From contig JACAXG010000018.1 of the NCBI GenBank assembly GCA_018881555.1, positions 5,517,634 through 5,581,633 on the forward strand: DNA of 64,000 bases, in the 5' to 3' direction. The DNA is from Amblyornis subalaris. Its lineage: Eukaryota; Chordata; Aves; Passeriformes; Ptilonorhynchidae. Below the pieces are notes generated by a model. It was not told the DNA's origin. It worked only from the letters and a program-made list of their open reading frames with translations, and made no database searches. This document shows, in pieces, positions 36,781-50,418 of this stretch; positions within the stretch are counted from its first letter, which is position 1, and each line of letters begins with the position of its first letter. Both the position numbers and the translations under genes were made by a program.

Positions 36781-39700
36781 CTGGAGACAAAAGAAACATT
36801 TAAAACAGTAAATCAAAAGTTTCTTAAAAGAAAGCAAATTCCAGAGCACTGACACCAAGTATCCTCAAATTCTGAGAGCAATTCCAAAAATTGTTACTTT
36901 TATCGCAAAATTATTTACTCCTTCNGCTACAGTACTACTCAACAGCATTAGAAGATAAAAATAAGACAGGCCAACTGCCATCTGCCCACAATCAGCCTAT
37001 TAAGCCATGCCCCAACAACCTCATTAGACTTAAAATAACTACCACAGAATCTTAAAGGTGGGAGGATTAGCCTCATAGTTCTATACAAGTGAGGGAGTCT
37101 CTCCCTTACACTGAGAATCTGAGTCAAGTATGGAGAGGGCAAAAAGAAGAAAAAAAAGGAAGGAAAACTTCAAAATCAGAAACTTCTCATTTATGATCTC
37201 CTGAAAGTACATAATCTGAGCAGGCTAATATTAGTACAAATATTAAAAAAGCAAGCTTCTTTTGCTTTTGATACCATGACAGTGCTCTCTAGCCCTCTGT
37301 ATCTGTACAAAAACGTTTTAAAATTGAGGATTAGATAAATCCAATTATTTTACAGATTTACCAGCTAGTCTGTTTAGGTATTTGGTAAAAATCACATACT
37401 GCAGTAAGGGAGATGAGACACAGAGCGAATCAAATGATTGAAAAAGTACAAAAAAACCCAAACAAACAAACGATGTGCATGACAACTGATGAAATATGGT
37501 GAGAATTTACATTGTCAATATAACTGAGTTTTGTTCAATACAGAAACAGTTTCCAAGTGCCCCCCTTTCTCCTTCCAAATCATAAGCTTATTTGAAAATA
37601 AGAGGATAATTCAAAGCAGCATTTGAAGGTTCTCATTCCTTATACTAAAGGCCTATCTGTATTATATACATAGCTATTTTACAGAACCTTGCAAGACTAT
37701 TTTATCATCACATCACATAAAAGATACCAAAATCTTCAGGAAACAACTACTATCAACAAAGAACATTCATCACGTGATGCCTTTTAAGACAACACAACAT
37801 CCTGTTCTCTCATCAAAAGTTACATTTACTTTTTGGTTTAGATTGTACACTAGTATAAGGAGGAATAAATATGTACCATATCTAAAGCAGACAAGGGAAG
37901 CTATCTTAACACATAGAAGCTGTTCAATTTGACAAGTCAGATTTTTTTAAAATTTCCATTACAAAATAATTTTAATATATGGACTATATTGGGAAACTTA
38001 ATCAATTTTAAGTTTAATCTATACAAATCTGCTATTTGAGCTATAAATGGATTTATTTCTATTTTTATTTTCCACTTTTCTTTGTAATAAATATAGTCCT
38101 ATGAGACAACACAAATTAAATGACAAAACCACTGTCCTCTCACAAATATGTATATAGAACATCTTTAAAACAGTCTACAAGAAGTAGAAAGCAAAAAATT
38201 CAAGGCCCAAGCATACACTNAAATTTACTTTAAAGCATTATCCACTGACTTTTAGATTCAACATAATATAAATTCACATCATATTAGCATTGCACAAATT
38301 CCCTGTTCTTCTGGCTTCAATGGGTTACGGACAAAAAAAGCAAGAGAGATGAAGTCTGAAGATAGCAATTCTCCAAACACAACAGACTGGAAATAGCAAT
38401 ACACATAGTGTGTTTTGTATAACCATTAATGTTACAGACTGTAAGCCACTTCAGGTGAGCAGCTAGTTAGGTTCTGGCAAGTTACTGACACTGGGTAAAG
38501 AAATGAACCAAGCATCTCTTAGAGACAACTCTTCTTATTTCAACAGAGCAAGCACCAATTCCTATTTCTCAGGACTTTGTCAATCAAACAACAGGAAGCT
38601 TCTTTACCATCCCAGCCAGCACCCCAAACCTCCTTGCTCTTTGGACACCCACCACCCTTCCACCCCGTGGAGGGTGTTACTTGTTTCTGCCTTATCTGTC
38701 CTTATCTGCCTGCCCTACTGCCTGCTCCTGCCTATGCAAANGTAGGAGCACAGAAACCCCAGCTCTGTGAAATAGCAGTTTCTTAAGGAAGAATGCCATT
38801 TCCAAACAGACTTCCATACAGCTTTTATTAAAAATGGCAATTAGCACATTGTGAGGGTTGTTGGTTTTTTTTCTTCTTTTTTTTTTTTTTTTCNNCTCAC
38901 CCTGAGGGAAGGACACACCAACCCACTTCTCTGCTAATTCAACAAACTTAGTTCCATCCTACCCATCCAAAGAGCTACTTCTCTTACAAGTCTTNCAGAA
39001 CTTCTCCATGGAACCACAACAGACTTACGCTGAGTGATCATTTGCTTCCTCACCTTTGGATAGAGGATGCTTTCTTTTAAAAAGAACATTTACTTGTACA
39101 AACTAACACATCGAGAGAATCATTTTCCAGACCTTATTCTAAAATTTTCCCAGAAAGCACCTGTATTACTTCCATGATGACAAAGTACTTCTGTTGCCTT
39201 TCAGCAGGATTGATACAATTTTAGTTTAAACATGAAGATACATCTTAGTTTCTAGTACAGCTGGTGTTGAATGCATGCTGGCACTGACTCCTAAAATGTA
39301 ACCACCTGGACACAGTCAGTTCAATAAACCTTTGTTTTTTTACTTGAGTCAGTATGCTTAAGCAAACACTAGTAGCAGCTTTGGAACGTTCCAGAACCTG
39401 AAGAGCCTACAGAAACCAGTCAGAAATACACTTTGCTTATATCTCTTATGATTCACTAATGGAAAAAATCTGCTTTAAAGTAATTTTACAGGATTTTCTA
39501 TCTCTTGGAGGTTGATTCCCTCTTTGATTCCAAACTGCCTTTCAAAACTGTTATTTCAGATCTGACACTTCATAGCTCCAAACTGAAAAGCAACACTTGG
39601 CTCTATTAACTTGCAATATCTCAATCTGTCAAACTCCTTCTTTCTCTAATAAATTTCTTCTGTTATTTATTTGTCTTACTTCTCATATGTTCATGTAAAA

Positions 39701-39899
39701 AGGATATGGGCTTTCTTTACTACCTGACACCCTTTAAAATCCAAGATAGGTTCCTCTAACGGGNTTTACAAGTAGAAATTTGTGATACAGCTAGTCTCAA
39801 CCCAATTATAAGTTTCCACAGTTTGCATTTCTGAACAAAGCTGTACACAGATNTTTTTTCCCCTTTATTAACTCTGCCCCTGTTCCATTACCTTGATCT

Positions 39900-41250
39900 A
39901 CCAACTGTACTATTCTCCTTACTTGGAGCTGGGACCCCCAGGAGCAGGGAGGCTGAAGCTGTGACCTCCAGCAACAACTTTTTCCATCAGTAGCTATTTA
40001 GGTGCTGAAAAGGCAAACAGCCCAGGAACAAGTTCTATCAGGTTCGGCATCTAAGCCTGATCCATGGGTCACAGCCAAGGTCACCAAAAGGAAGCAACAG
40101 GTGACAGCACTTGCAGACTCCCATAGGGCTTCTGCCCAGCAGCTAGACTGGATGTCTTAAAAGTTCAGCTGTTTGCCTGCGGTCCAAACCTGGAATGTTT
40201 GCAGAGAAACTCTTATGGCTCATCTGGCCATTGCAATTATCTGTTGCCCATCTACCTGGCCACAACGATACTGCCAAAGGTGATCTTCAGCAGATCAGAG
40301 ATAAATACAGGAGCGCAGGGACAATGGTGAATGACACCAGGTGTCAATACAACAAATCANAGAGCACAGGTGCTGATCCAGGGTGAAAGCTTTCCTAGGA
40401 CAAACAAACATCTTGTGGGATCAACATCTGACTACATGGCTGCAGGCAGGACTTCAGCTCTCAAGATCCTCTGAGAAACAGGGTGCTTGAGAAAGACAGG
40501 ATCCTTGATAATGCAAATCATCATTGCCAACGGGCTTGCCTCATAATGAGGTCTTCAAACTAAGTTTGTCAGGGAAGTGGAGACTGAAGCCTGAAGACTT
40601 TCTCCTGACTGAAGAAAGGAAGAGAATGGCAGAGAGGGTAAATGCACAGGATGACACCCAACAAGGCCCTTACAGTCCCCCTAAACAAGTGGCATAAGCA
40701 GGGACACACTTAAGTAGCTCTATATGAATGCATTCAGCACAGGAAGCAAGCACCAGGGATTATAAACCAGAGCACAATCTTGCTGGTGAGACAGTTCACA
40801 CAACTGCACGACTGCAGTGGATGGATACTGGCTTTTGAGAAAGGAGAAGTGAGAAAGTCAAGGACCGTGCTTAGACTTTAACTTGTACAAATGGAGCCTT
40901 AGTTTGGAATGGGCTACAGGACAGTTGAAAATCTACAGGTCAGGATTCAACCACGTAAATATCATAGTGAACATCTGTTACAGACTGTACAGACTGCCAA
41001 TCAAGGGTAAGTAGATGAGGTCTTCAAAAAACAAAACAAAACTAACCCCCAAAACCCACCAGCACCATTAACAAACAAAAAAAAAAAGCTGCACGATCAC
41101 CAAGACATGCTGGAAATGCAACGCGGTAGTGCCCAAGCAACCCAGGAGATTCTGTAGTGTTTGGAGGACAAACCTGCCTGGTGGTGGCGGACAAGCTCAG
41201 CAGGGGAGGCACTATCTAGCTCCTACTCCTCATTAACGAAGAGTTCAGTG
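39900..41250. other. GC-richer unassigned tract in intron 1
   Basis: About 1.35 kb with visibly higher GC and few A/T runs compared with both flanks. Neither strand has a long open frame and no repeat family was recognised. It may be an old repeat insertion or a noncoding exon cluster; I cannot say which. Confidence 0.35.
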
Positions 41251-44200
41251 ATGTGACAGGTAACAGTGGTCTTGGCCACAGCAGCCATGGGATGGAATGC
41301 AAGATCCCAAGGGAAGTGAGGAANTTGAGCAGCTGAGTAATTTTCTGTGGGCTTTACAGTCACTGATTTACACCCCTCCCCCAGGATGGGAGGTAGCGCA
41401 GTGGAATAGAAGTATGCTGCTGTACTGTCTTGTCTAAACCAGAGAAGCCTTATATAGGCCAAGGGTCTATGGCAAGGTTTTTACTGAGTTATCCTACTAA
41501 CTATTTTATAAAGTCAAAGAAATTGCAAGGTGAAGAGCAATTACCACTACTGAGCAGTTCAAAAACCAATACTCTGTGAATTAATTCCAGTATGTTATTT
41601 TAAGTGTCTCTACAAGTTTACTCAGATTTAAAACAGGATTAAGTATAAAGGAAGTCTTTAGAATGCCTTCACAACTCTTAAATAAAATCTTCTTAAAGAG
41701 AAGCTTTAAGCTTTCAGCTGCTCACAAAACTTAAATCATAAAGTTTTCCACAATGTTTTATCACTGTAAACTACTTAGTGTCTGAAACTATTAAAGCCTG
41801 TCTTCATTAGAGCNCTGCATGCATGAGCAGTACAGGCTGTAAAATTCTTTGTCATGAATAAAACAGTAATAATTAAACAGATACATTCTAAGGAAGCTTC
41901 CAAGATCGTGCACCTTATACCCACTTAGAGGTACCCAAGGAATACACAAGGACTCTTCCTCATGACCAAATACAGCCATGTCTTCATCCTACTCCTCAGC
42001 AGCAGCAGCAGCATGGCCTCTTGCATTCAGAAACCAGTAAGTAGCCACATGGTCCCTGTCACTATGGAAACAATTGATATTTTATGTTGCACTGAGCCTA
42101 GAGAAAACAATGAGGTGAAGACTTACAGAAATTTTAATGCAAAATTGGTCCAGGTTAACTTTGGACAGATGTAGTATTTGAACAGTTATGCAATACAAAT
42201 TGAGGTCAAACAGGTTTAGCTATACACTGGCTATTGTTTTTCCAAAAGCTTTATCTCCACAATCTTTCTGAGAGGAAATAGTTACTTTGGCTTCGGAGTT
42301 GAATTAAACACCTCAAACCACCCATCTCCTCCTTCCCTCCCCGCATCCTCTAGGTGATCACAACGGAGACTGCAAGTATGTTTTCAAAAAATTTTAATGA
42401 CTCAGACAATGCGTTACAAGAACAGCCAAAAAAAGAATAAATATTATGCAATAAATGGAAGCTGACATTTGAGTACTGCTTTCAAGTGCACCACTTGGTG
42501 GATCTGAAGACAGAAGAACTAATTACTATATAGTTGGAAAGAGAACAGCAGTTTACACACAGGTTGTATTAAAAAGTTTTTGATAGGTTTGGTCCACTGC
42601 ACATCATACTAATTTCTTGATTCCTCTACTCTTGTATATGGCCGTATTAGCTCCTGTATTTGTACGTTCTTTTCAAATGAAAGTCCATTTCATAAAAACA
42701 TACACATTTCCTTTCACCTTTGACTCTTCATTCCTTCACTAGTCTTTTTTCTCTTCCCATTTCCACATTTCTGTTTAAGAAGTAATCCAATTCTAGGGCT
42801 TTAGCTACAAGGCTTTTTTTTTTTAGGTCTACTGTATTTGTGACATTTTATTAAATTTTAATCATTTTTAGTTAAAAAATTTTAACAAAGCACTTTTTAT
42901 TTGTTCTTTTACTCAGTGCTACATCACAANAATACTAAATCTCAAGGAGGGGCCTCACAAGACTTCTACGAACTATAATAATTACAACTGATGCAAGGGG
43001 CATATGTAGGCACTTATAACAGGATAACTGAGAATCTGTGTAACTACGTATCATGCTGTTAGCCACTAAGTTTTAAATAAAGAAAGAATCCCAATGTTGA
43101 AGTAAAATCCTAATACAAACACTGTAATACAGATTGTCATCACAGCAATGATCTCACAATAAGCCACCTAAAAAAACCCTTTGCTTATACTTGCTCTCTC
43201 CTCCTCTGATCTACTGCAGCTTTTTCCAGTTTAGGAAAGTATAAGCTTTTTATCAGTTCATCTGCTCAAAGATAAAAGTGAAAATACTTCTAAATAAATT
43301 CACTTTTAGTTAGATATTTTTCTAAGCCATAAAGACTGTTTTATTCATACCTCTGGATGCATACCAGAAACGGTAGATGAATGCTCCTTACAGGAACAGA
43401 AAAAATTTAAATGAAAGAGGGAGATGCTTATCAACATTGCTCATCTGATTCATAGTTACTGCTCTACTTTTCATCCTAATGTGAAAGGTTACCCTTTAGA
43501 TGAGATCCTATTGTCCTCTCTAGCTTCGTTAAGGAATTTGGAAGATTCTGGGTGCCTGCAAAGTAAGTTCTGCTTCCTCTCTTCCAGCATATCCTCAGCT
43601 AGGCACAGAGTAAGACTGCTGCACACTGCTTTGAAGGAGAGGGCACGCATGTGTATTTTTACTACAATGAAATGAGACTTGTAGCTTTAAGCACTACAGA
43701 CTCTCTGGAGGCATCGCAGGAAAAAAAAGAATCCTGAGGGTCTGTAAAACATACTTTTGTTAACCCACCTAAGAAAGTTAGCAGAAGTGTGTGTTGAAAT
43801 CTTCGCAACTTCTGTGTGCCTAAAAGTTAACTTCCATCACCCTTCACTTCGTGGCTTACTATACCAAGAATCACATCTGAATTTTGGTAGTTCAAGTAAT
43901 TTTATTGAAGTCCAAAACATTTGTTACTTAGCTTCTTAAGTAAAAGGAGGCCTCACCCCTACTCCTATTTAAGAACCTGTCAAGTAACAAGCATCAGCAA
44001 AGAAGATTCATGTATCCTCCTGTTTTTTTGAGTTTAATAGTCTTAGCAGAGAAAACAATTCAAAGCCGAAGTAAAAAAAAATTCGCACATTCTAAGCATT
44101 GAGGAATTTAGCCCGTTAATGCTGCTTTTTAAATTAAAACTAATGTGAAAGTAGGTACAGAACTGCTGATTTCAATTCTTAAAAGGTTGCAATATTTAAC

Positions 44201-47200
44201 AAATGGTCTTTAAAATGTAATTAGGAAAATCCAAAGAATAAGATTACATTTAATGAGATTGGGCACTGTACTGGCAGACACAGCATTAAAATGAAACTAC
44301 CTTGTTTTATTTTTTTTGTGTGATAATAGCTACTGTTACTTAGCCTAGTTGTAAAACAGACTTCATAACAACTAAAGAGTTCAATTCCCATTTCTGCATT
44401 TTCCTCTGAACACTCACCTAGTTGTCACATAAATTCTGTTCCCATTCTGAAGTCATACAAACTATATTTTGAGGTGGTGTTTCTTGATCTATGAGGACTA
44501 CTACATAAATTGTATGAGGAGTCTCAGAAACTAAAATCAGATTGGAAAGAAATTATGGACAAGCAAGGACCGAAAGACAGATCCTGCACGCTGGTTTATG
44601 CCCTACCCAATGGGGTAACTTTCCCCATTACCAGCCTCCTCTGCCCCATTTATTTAAGTAGCAGTAGCTTCATGCCAAGGTACAACACACACACAGTTCT
44701 GAGCTAAAACTCACTGACATTAACTGACATTACCACAAGAAGTAAAAATTTCCCTTCCTATGTGAAAATATACAAGCAGTTAAAAACATTAAGCTTGGTT
44801 CTTCCCACCAGAGCAATGACTTAGAAGATTTCCCCCCAATATCCTTGTAACTCTGCCCTCTTTCACGCACCTGAAAAGTGATGCCTTTTGAAAAGGAGCA
44901 TGTAATTCAAAAAAGTATTGTATCTAAATGACAAACTTCAGTTCTCCCTCTCCCCATTCTGCACATTTTCATGACTGCATTATTTAGCTTGGCCCAGGAG
45001 TATATCTGGAGGAAGTTTTGTGGTTTACATTACTAAGACAGCTATCTTGGATTAAAACAATCATACCACAGACAGAATTCAGCTTCATTAGTTTTGTCAA
45101 GTATTAGAATTGCCTTTAATTTTCTTCTGAAAAAGTACCCCAGGCAGAAAAAGCACCGGCTGCAATTTTCCTGAAAGAAAAACTTTCACTTTTCTTCAAA
45201 TTCTCTCTCAACAGTGCTTCAATATTTATTGATAAATATTATTTATATCATTAATACAAGTGCAAGAGCAGGAAATAGTATTTTGTTTTGGCTTACTTAA
45301 AAAGGAAAAGGCCTTTCTTACAAGTGATCCTTTTCATAGGAAAGAGACTTGGAGCTCATGTTCAATCACCTTTTAGTTTCTAAACATGTTAACTTACAGC
45401 CTTCTGAATTATACCCCTGCCTTTTGCAGGTGCTGCTTGCACTCTGCTGCCCACCATTATTTGCCACTACAGAAGGCAACTGGTTTACCTGAAAAATGGT
45501 TATCTGCTCCGAACTTTTGTATTTTTTTTTTCTCCAAGTGACAGGAAAATAAAATTAATTACATCAGAAACTCAAACCCCATAAGAATGCGTTTATTACT
45601 CAGCCATCACCAAGTTCCTTTGATACATCAGACCACTCTCAATTATTTAGAAAACATTTTATTGAGCTTTCTGTAACACTAATTCAAAATTTTGAAAAAG
45701 CATAAAATAATTACGTCTTTTTATTACACCTAATTACCTTTATCCCACCGTTAGGATACAAGCAGCAACTCCCTTACAACTTGTTAAAGGAGAATACTCT
45801 GCAGAGAAAAGAGTTATTTTAATATAAGAGTGGAGCACTGTGTTTAACAGAGAAACTGAAATTCAGTGTTAACATCTGTGCCTGTTCTTTTGCCTCTCCA
45901 CTCCTTCCACAGGTCCACAGCTGTGCTCTCTGCCCACTGCCCCTCCCAACCATAGATGGATTAATAATTTTAGTCTTGTTTATATATTGACATAAATCTC
46001 GAAGTCACATGGTTTTTGTTGTTGATGGTGCCTTGTTTTGGTTTGGTTCTACTTACATATTTTTTAAAAATCTGTTATTATAATAGCCTGGAAACGATTG
46101 AGTATGGTATGAAACAACTAAAGCACTGAGTTCAAAAAGAAAGCAAAACTGAAAAAAAANCCCCAAAAATACAAACACACACAACAATAATCAACCACTC
46201 AATCACCTTTTTGCCATTATACAAATGGCACGAACAAAAATAAACTAGCTTGCTAGACAGAATACTCAAGACACAAAGCACAACAACAGAAGCAAAAATT
46301 ACTATATCTTTATTCAAACATTTTATTTTTCCTATTTGTAACATCACTCCAGAATATCTATTCTTAAAATTCATTATTTGATAAAATGTTGGCCAGATTC
46401 TCAGGTAAAAAGCAGCCCATTTTTCTTGCAGAAAATTTTTGGAGACTTAATTTAGGACAGATTTTGCATAGGAATGGAGCAGGGAGGGGGCTTCTGTTGA
46501 ATACATTGTCTAGCTTGAATTAATTTCTTGCTTACAGCACTAAAAAAAGTTTTCTTATAATAGAAAGTTCTAAACATTTAACTTAAAACACTCATTTTCT
46601 TTACCATATTGATTCAGTTCCCTGAGCAAACAGGAACCAACATACCAGAGATTCCAAAATGAAAGGGAGGAAATCCTCTATTTAGACTCCAATACAAATT
46701 CCAAACCATAGCTAAAATGATGCTTTTCCTTCTCTACAAATCTTGACTCCAAGAACTAATGCACTTGAGGACACTGCTGCTGCCAACAACACAGGGTGAC
46801 CAAAACTTGAAATGAGACTACAGAAAAATTTCAGTCCTAACTGGTTACTTTTCACTTGGNATAAAAATGATTGGTTTCAACTCTCTGTGCTGTGCTTTAT
46901 TGTGGGGATGAAGACAGTGATGAAATATAGTTTCAGAAAAATATTATGTACATGAAAAGAACTAGCTATAACATTAAGCAGTCACAAGTATTAAGCAGAA
47001 TACAAAGAGGGAGACTGACATCGGCCATACCTCAGAGGCAGAACAAAAAGAGGAAATGTTGTGCCTCCCCCCAATTGTTCACAATTTTAAAGAAAAGGGT
47101 GGCAGCCAACAGGAGTGGGAGAGGGAAGTTTTGTAGGTTAAATAAAGACTGCAATTAGCGTCAATTCTGAATTCAGTTACTTATAAATCACAGCAAGAAA

Positions 47201-49735
47201 AATGAGGTTCAATAAAAAAGGAAACACCTCCACAGTAATCTTCTACAGCAATGTGTCCTTGCAGANTTGTAAACAGGAGAGCCCAACATGACACCTTTTA
47301 CTGTACCTTCCAGACACTACCAAAATTAGAAATACATTTAATTTCTAAGGTGGTAGCAAGATATTTTGAGAGATTTGTGTTATTTATAATTTAAAAGGCA
47401 TAAGGAAAACACTTCAGAAGTGACTATGCTGCTCTGTGGATAGGGAGACAGAAAAGTGCTTCCAAGTGACAGTTCCTAAAACTTCATTTCTGTTCTCTCT
47501 AAAAACTCTCTTTGAACAGCGATCTAATCCCAGCTGCTGCACTGGGACATTTAAATATGGAATTGGTGTGAATACTGCTGTTCTTCAGACTCTGAAGATT
47601 ATCCTACCGCCTTTCTTTTTCCAAGACTCTACATCAGAGCTATATCAATACCAACCGTTACTCAGAACAGTGTTGGCAATAATTTGACCAGTTTATGGCT
47701 TGTATCCTTAGAGAAGGAAATTCAGACAGAGGAAGTCACCGTAAAAGATTACAGCTTGGAAAAATGCTCACGATTTCCTCATTTGATATCAATTTAAGTA
47801 TTTTACAACATGAGGAGAATAATGCCCAAGAGTAAAACATAGAAACAACTGTCACTTTCAGAAAACCATGTGCCTAAAGCACATTCTTGTTTCTTAATCA
47901 TAATTTTAAGTTTTACAAGAGGACTGAAAAGTTTGGCTATTTTACCTAAAACATTTAGAATTGCTAGACAAATTCTTCTTTTCTACATGAAGTCCCAGTC
48001 AGATGTTCACTAAATCACAGAAAAGTGAAGTCCACAGTGAGTTTGTAACAATGAACAGACCGCAACATTGCTTCACTACTATGCAATATCACACATCTAA
48101 CCAGCATCTGGGAGAAAGTCTAGGAGTCAACAATAAATAGGTCTGGCACAGTTCCTGGATTATCAGAATCAAAGAACACTGGGCTTTCTGCTAAGAAAAG
48201 CTGTTAGAAAAAAAAAATACAGTTATCAGAAAACACCAGTTCACTGAGCCAAAAAAAAAAAATAAATTCAAAACCTTCCTAGCCTGATGGGTTTTTGAGA
48301 AACTGAAGCTTAGGATTCTGTATTACACCATGTGTCTACTGNAAACTAATTAAGTTACAAGCCTTCAGAACATTTCATGAAACTGATGTCTGACACTAAG
48401 TTTTAAGGAAGAGGAATTTCAGAAGAGAATCAGTTTCAAAAGAATTTTCAGGTTTCTTTTCAATTATAATTTCTGTGTCACTCAAACAACTTGCCTATTC
48501 CCCACAAACAGCTCTGAAATTANGAACTGGAAAAAAGTCATTATTCTTTCCCAGCAGATCCATCTTCCTCCTATTCAGAAACTACTTGTTATTCCAAAAT
48601 AATTTATTGTTCTCTATTATTTAAAGAAAAAAGTTTAAAATTGACTGAAATCCTGCAACTAGACTGCACTGAAATCAATTGACATTTTTCTTACCTGCTG
48701 AAGCAGAAGGAAAGGCATCTCGTATCAAGATATTAAATTATAACACCGTGAGTTAACTATCAACCCTATAAATCTCAGTGCGACATTCTTCAAAATATTT
48801 GTGTCCAAACATATCATTAACACAAATGCTGAAAGCAGATTATTAAAAACATTTTAATAATCCTAGAAATACCACAATTTTAGCATGAAATAAGTGGAAT
48901 ACANCTTTACTAAAGTAGTTAATTTCTTAAATTTGTCTTAAGTTCACTTTTCTGCATTTTATAATACCTATGCTGTGTATTTTTACCTTTAATTTACAGC
49001 TTATTTTTACGAATATCTAGTTTCAAAAAAAAAAAACAACAACAAAACCCCCCAAGCCCCTCCAACAGCCATCATTTTTGAATCCAGCCAAAGTTTGGCT
49101 CAGCAAAATAGAGGAAATTCAGAGCTAGCAACATGTTAACAAGAAATGGACTTTTTATNTATTTAAAAACTTCGAATAAAAATTTTTAACTATACCTACT
49201 TCCTCTAAAAAATATTTTCTGGTACTCACGGTTAAAATTGCAAGTCCTCAGATGGTCCTGTGAGATTGAAAGAACTCAGCTAAATTGTGATTTCAAATCA
49301 GTTCTTAAACATGCTCAGTGCATAAAAGAAAAGATGACATTGCTCAAGGCAGACAGGCAGTGTATCTCAGCTTACATGTCATGGACAACCAACATGGAAT
49401 CTGCATCATTTAAGTGAACATCTGTTGAACTTGCAGAATATACAGAAATAAATAGACACAAGTTTCTAATTGTTTAACTTTTGATTAAGAAGGCTGAATC
49501 CCCTCACTTTCCACTAGAGACTGGAAAAGCAGAAATACAGAAATGAAGACTTTAAACACAAATTTTAGCTTCACATTAGGCACTTTCATCAGATAAAAGG
49601 TGTCACATATAAGAAAAGAAGATGAAAAAGTCTCTGGGATTTGCTTTTAGTGTTTGACAAAATTCACAGATCAAGTATGTGTGTTTGGGTGGGTTTTCTT
49701 TTGTCTTTTTTTTCTTAAAGCAATTAGCATCCATC

Positions 49736-50418
49736 TGTTGCGGTGGCTGAACCTGCAGCAAGAGAGGCTGCAGTGGTAAGGCCAGCCATGGGAGTGACCG
49801 AGGAGCCAGTGGGGCCAGAGGGTCCTGATGCAGTAGGAGACTGCTGGTGGGAAGGCTNCGAGGTCTAAAATCTCCCTCTGGGTTAGGTAAGAAGGAAGGT
49901 TTCCCCCATTAGGCCTAGCTATAGTATGTTGATTTATCCTACTCGGTTGGCCTGTAGGCCTGTCACTCTTTGTTCCCTTATAAGGCTCTGTTCTAGCAAG
50001 TTCTCCCTTACTCGACANCCCGTTGGCCCTGTTTANTTGCTCCTCCCCTCACCTACCCTCATTGGTTGTTGTTAGGTAGCCCCACCTTCTCCCCGCCCCC
50101 GGCCCTCACCTGATTGGCCCTTGGTGTTCTCTCCGCCCCTGTTTCCTGGAGTATATAACCCTGGACCCTGCTTTGTTCTGTGCTCTTCTTCCCTGGANCC
50201 TCTGCATGCAATAAACCTTCTACCTTAGAAGAGCCCCTCCTGACTCTTTACCTCCAGCTTACTGTGCAGCTATCCAGGCTAGTGTATGAGTGCGTGCGCG
50301 CACTTCCACCGCACCGGTGGTTTGTGTGTTTGCTAGTGTGGTTGCACCGCCCAAGCGACTCCTGAGAGGGACGCTTTGGCGATGGTCACGGCACTGACCA
50401 TCTAGCCTTGCCGTGACA
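49736..50418 (+). mobile_element. Complete solo LTR, ERVK-type, with 6-bp target duplication
   Basis: The element runs from TGTTGCGGTGG to CTTGCCGTGACA and is flanked by TCCATC on both sides (49730-49735 and 50419-50424). A classic LTR promoter is visible: inverted CCAAT boxes (ATTGG near 50061 and 50112), GC boxes (50091-50100 and 50131-50139), TATATAA at 50152-50158, then AATAAA at 50210-50215. A 6-bp duplication is the habit of ERVK/alpha/beta-type elements. It lies plus-strand, antisense to LCORL, deep in intron 1. No gag, pol or env is present. Both flanking duplications are still identical and the signals intact, which suggests a relatively young insertion; several N bases fall inside it. 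Confidence 0.92.
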
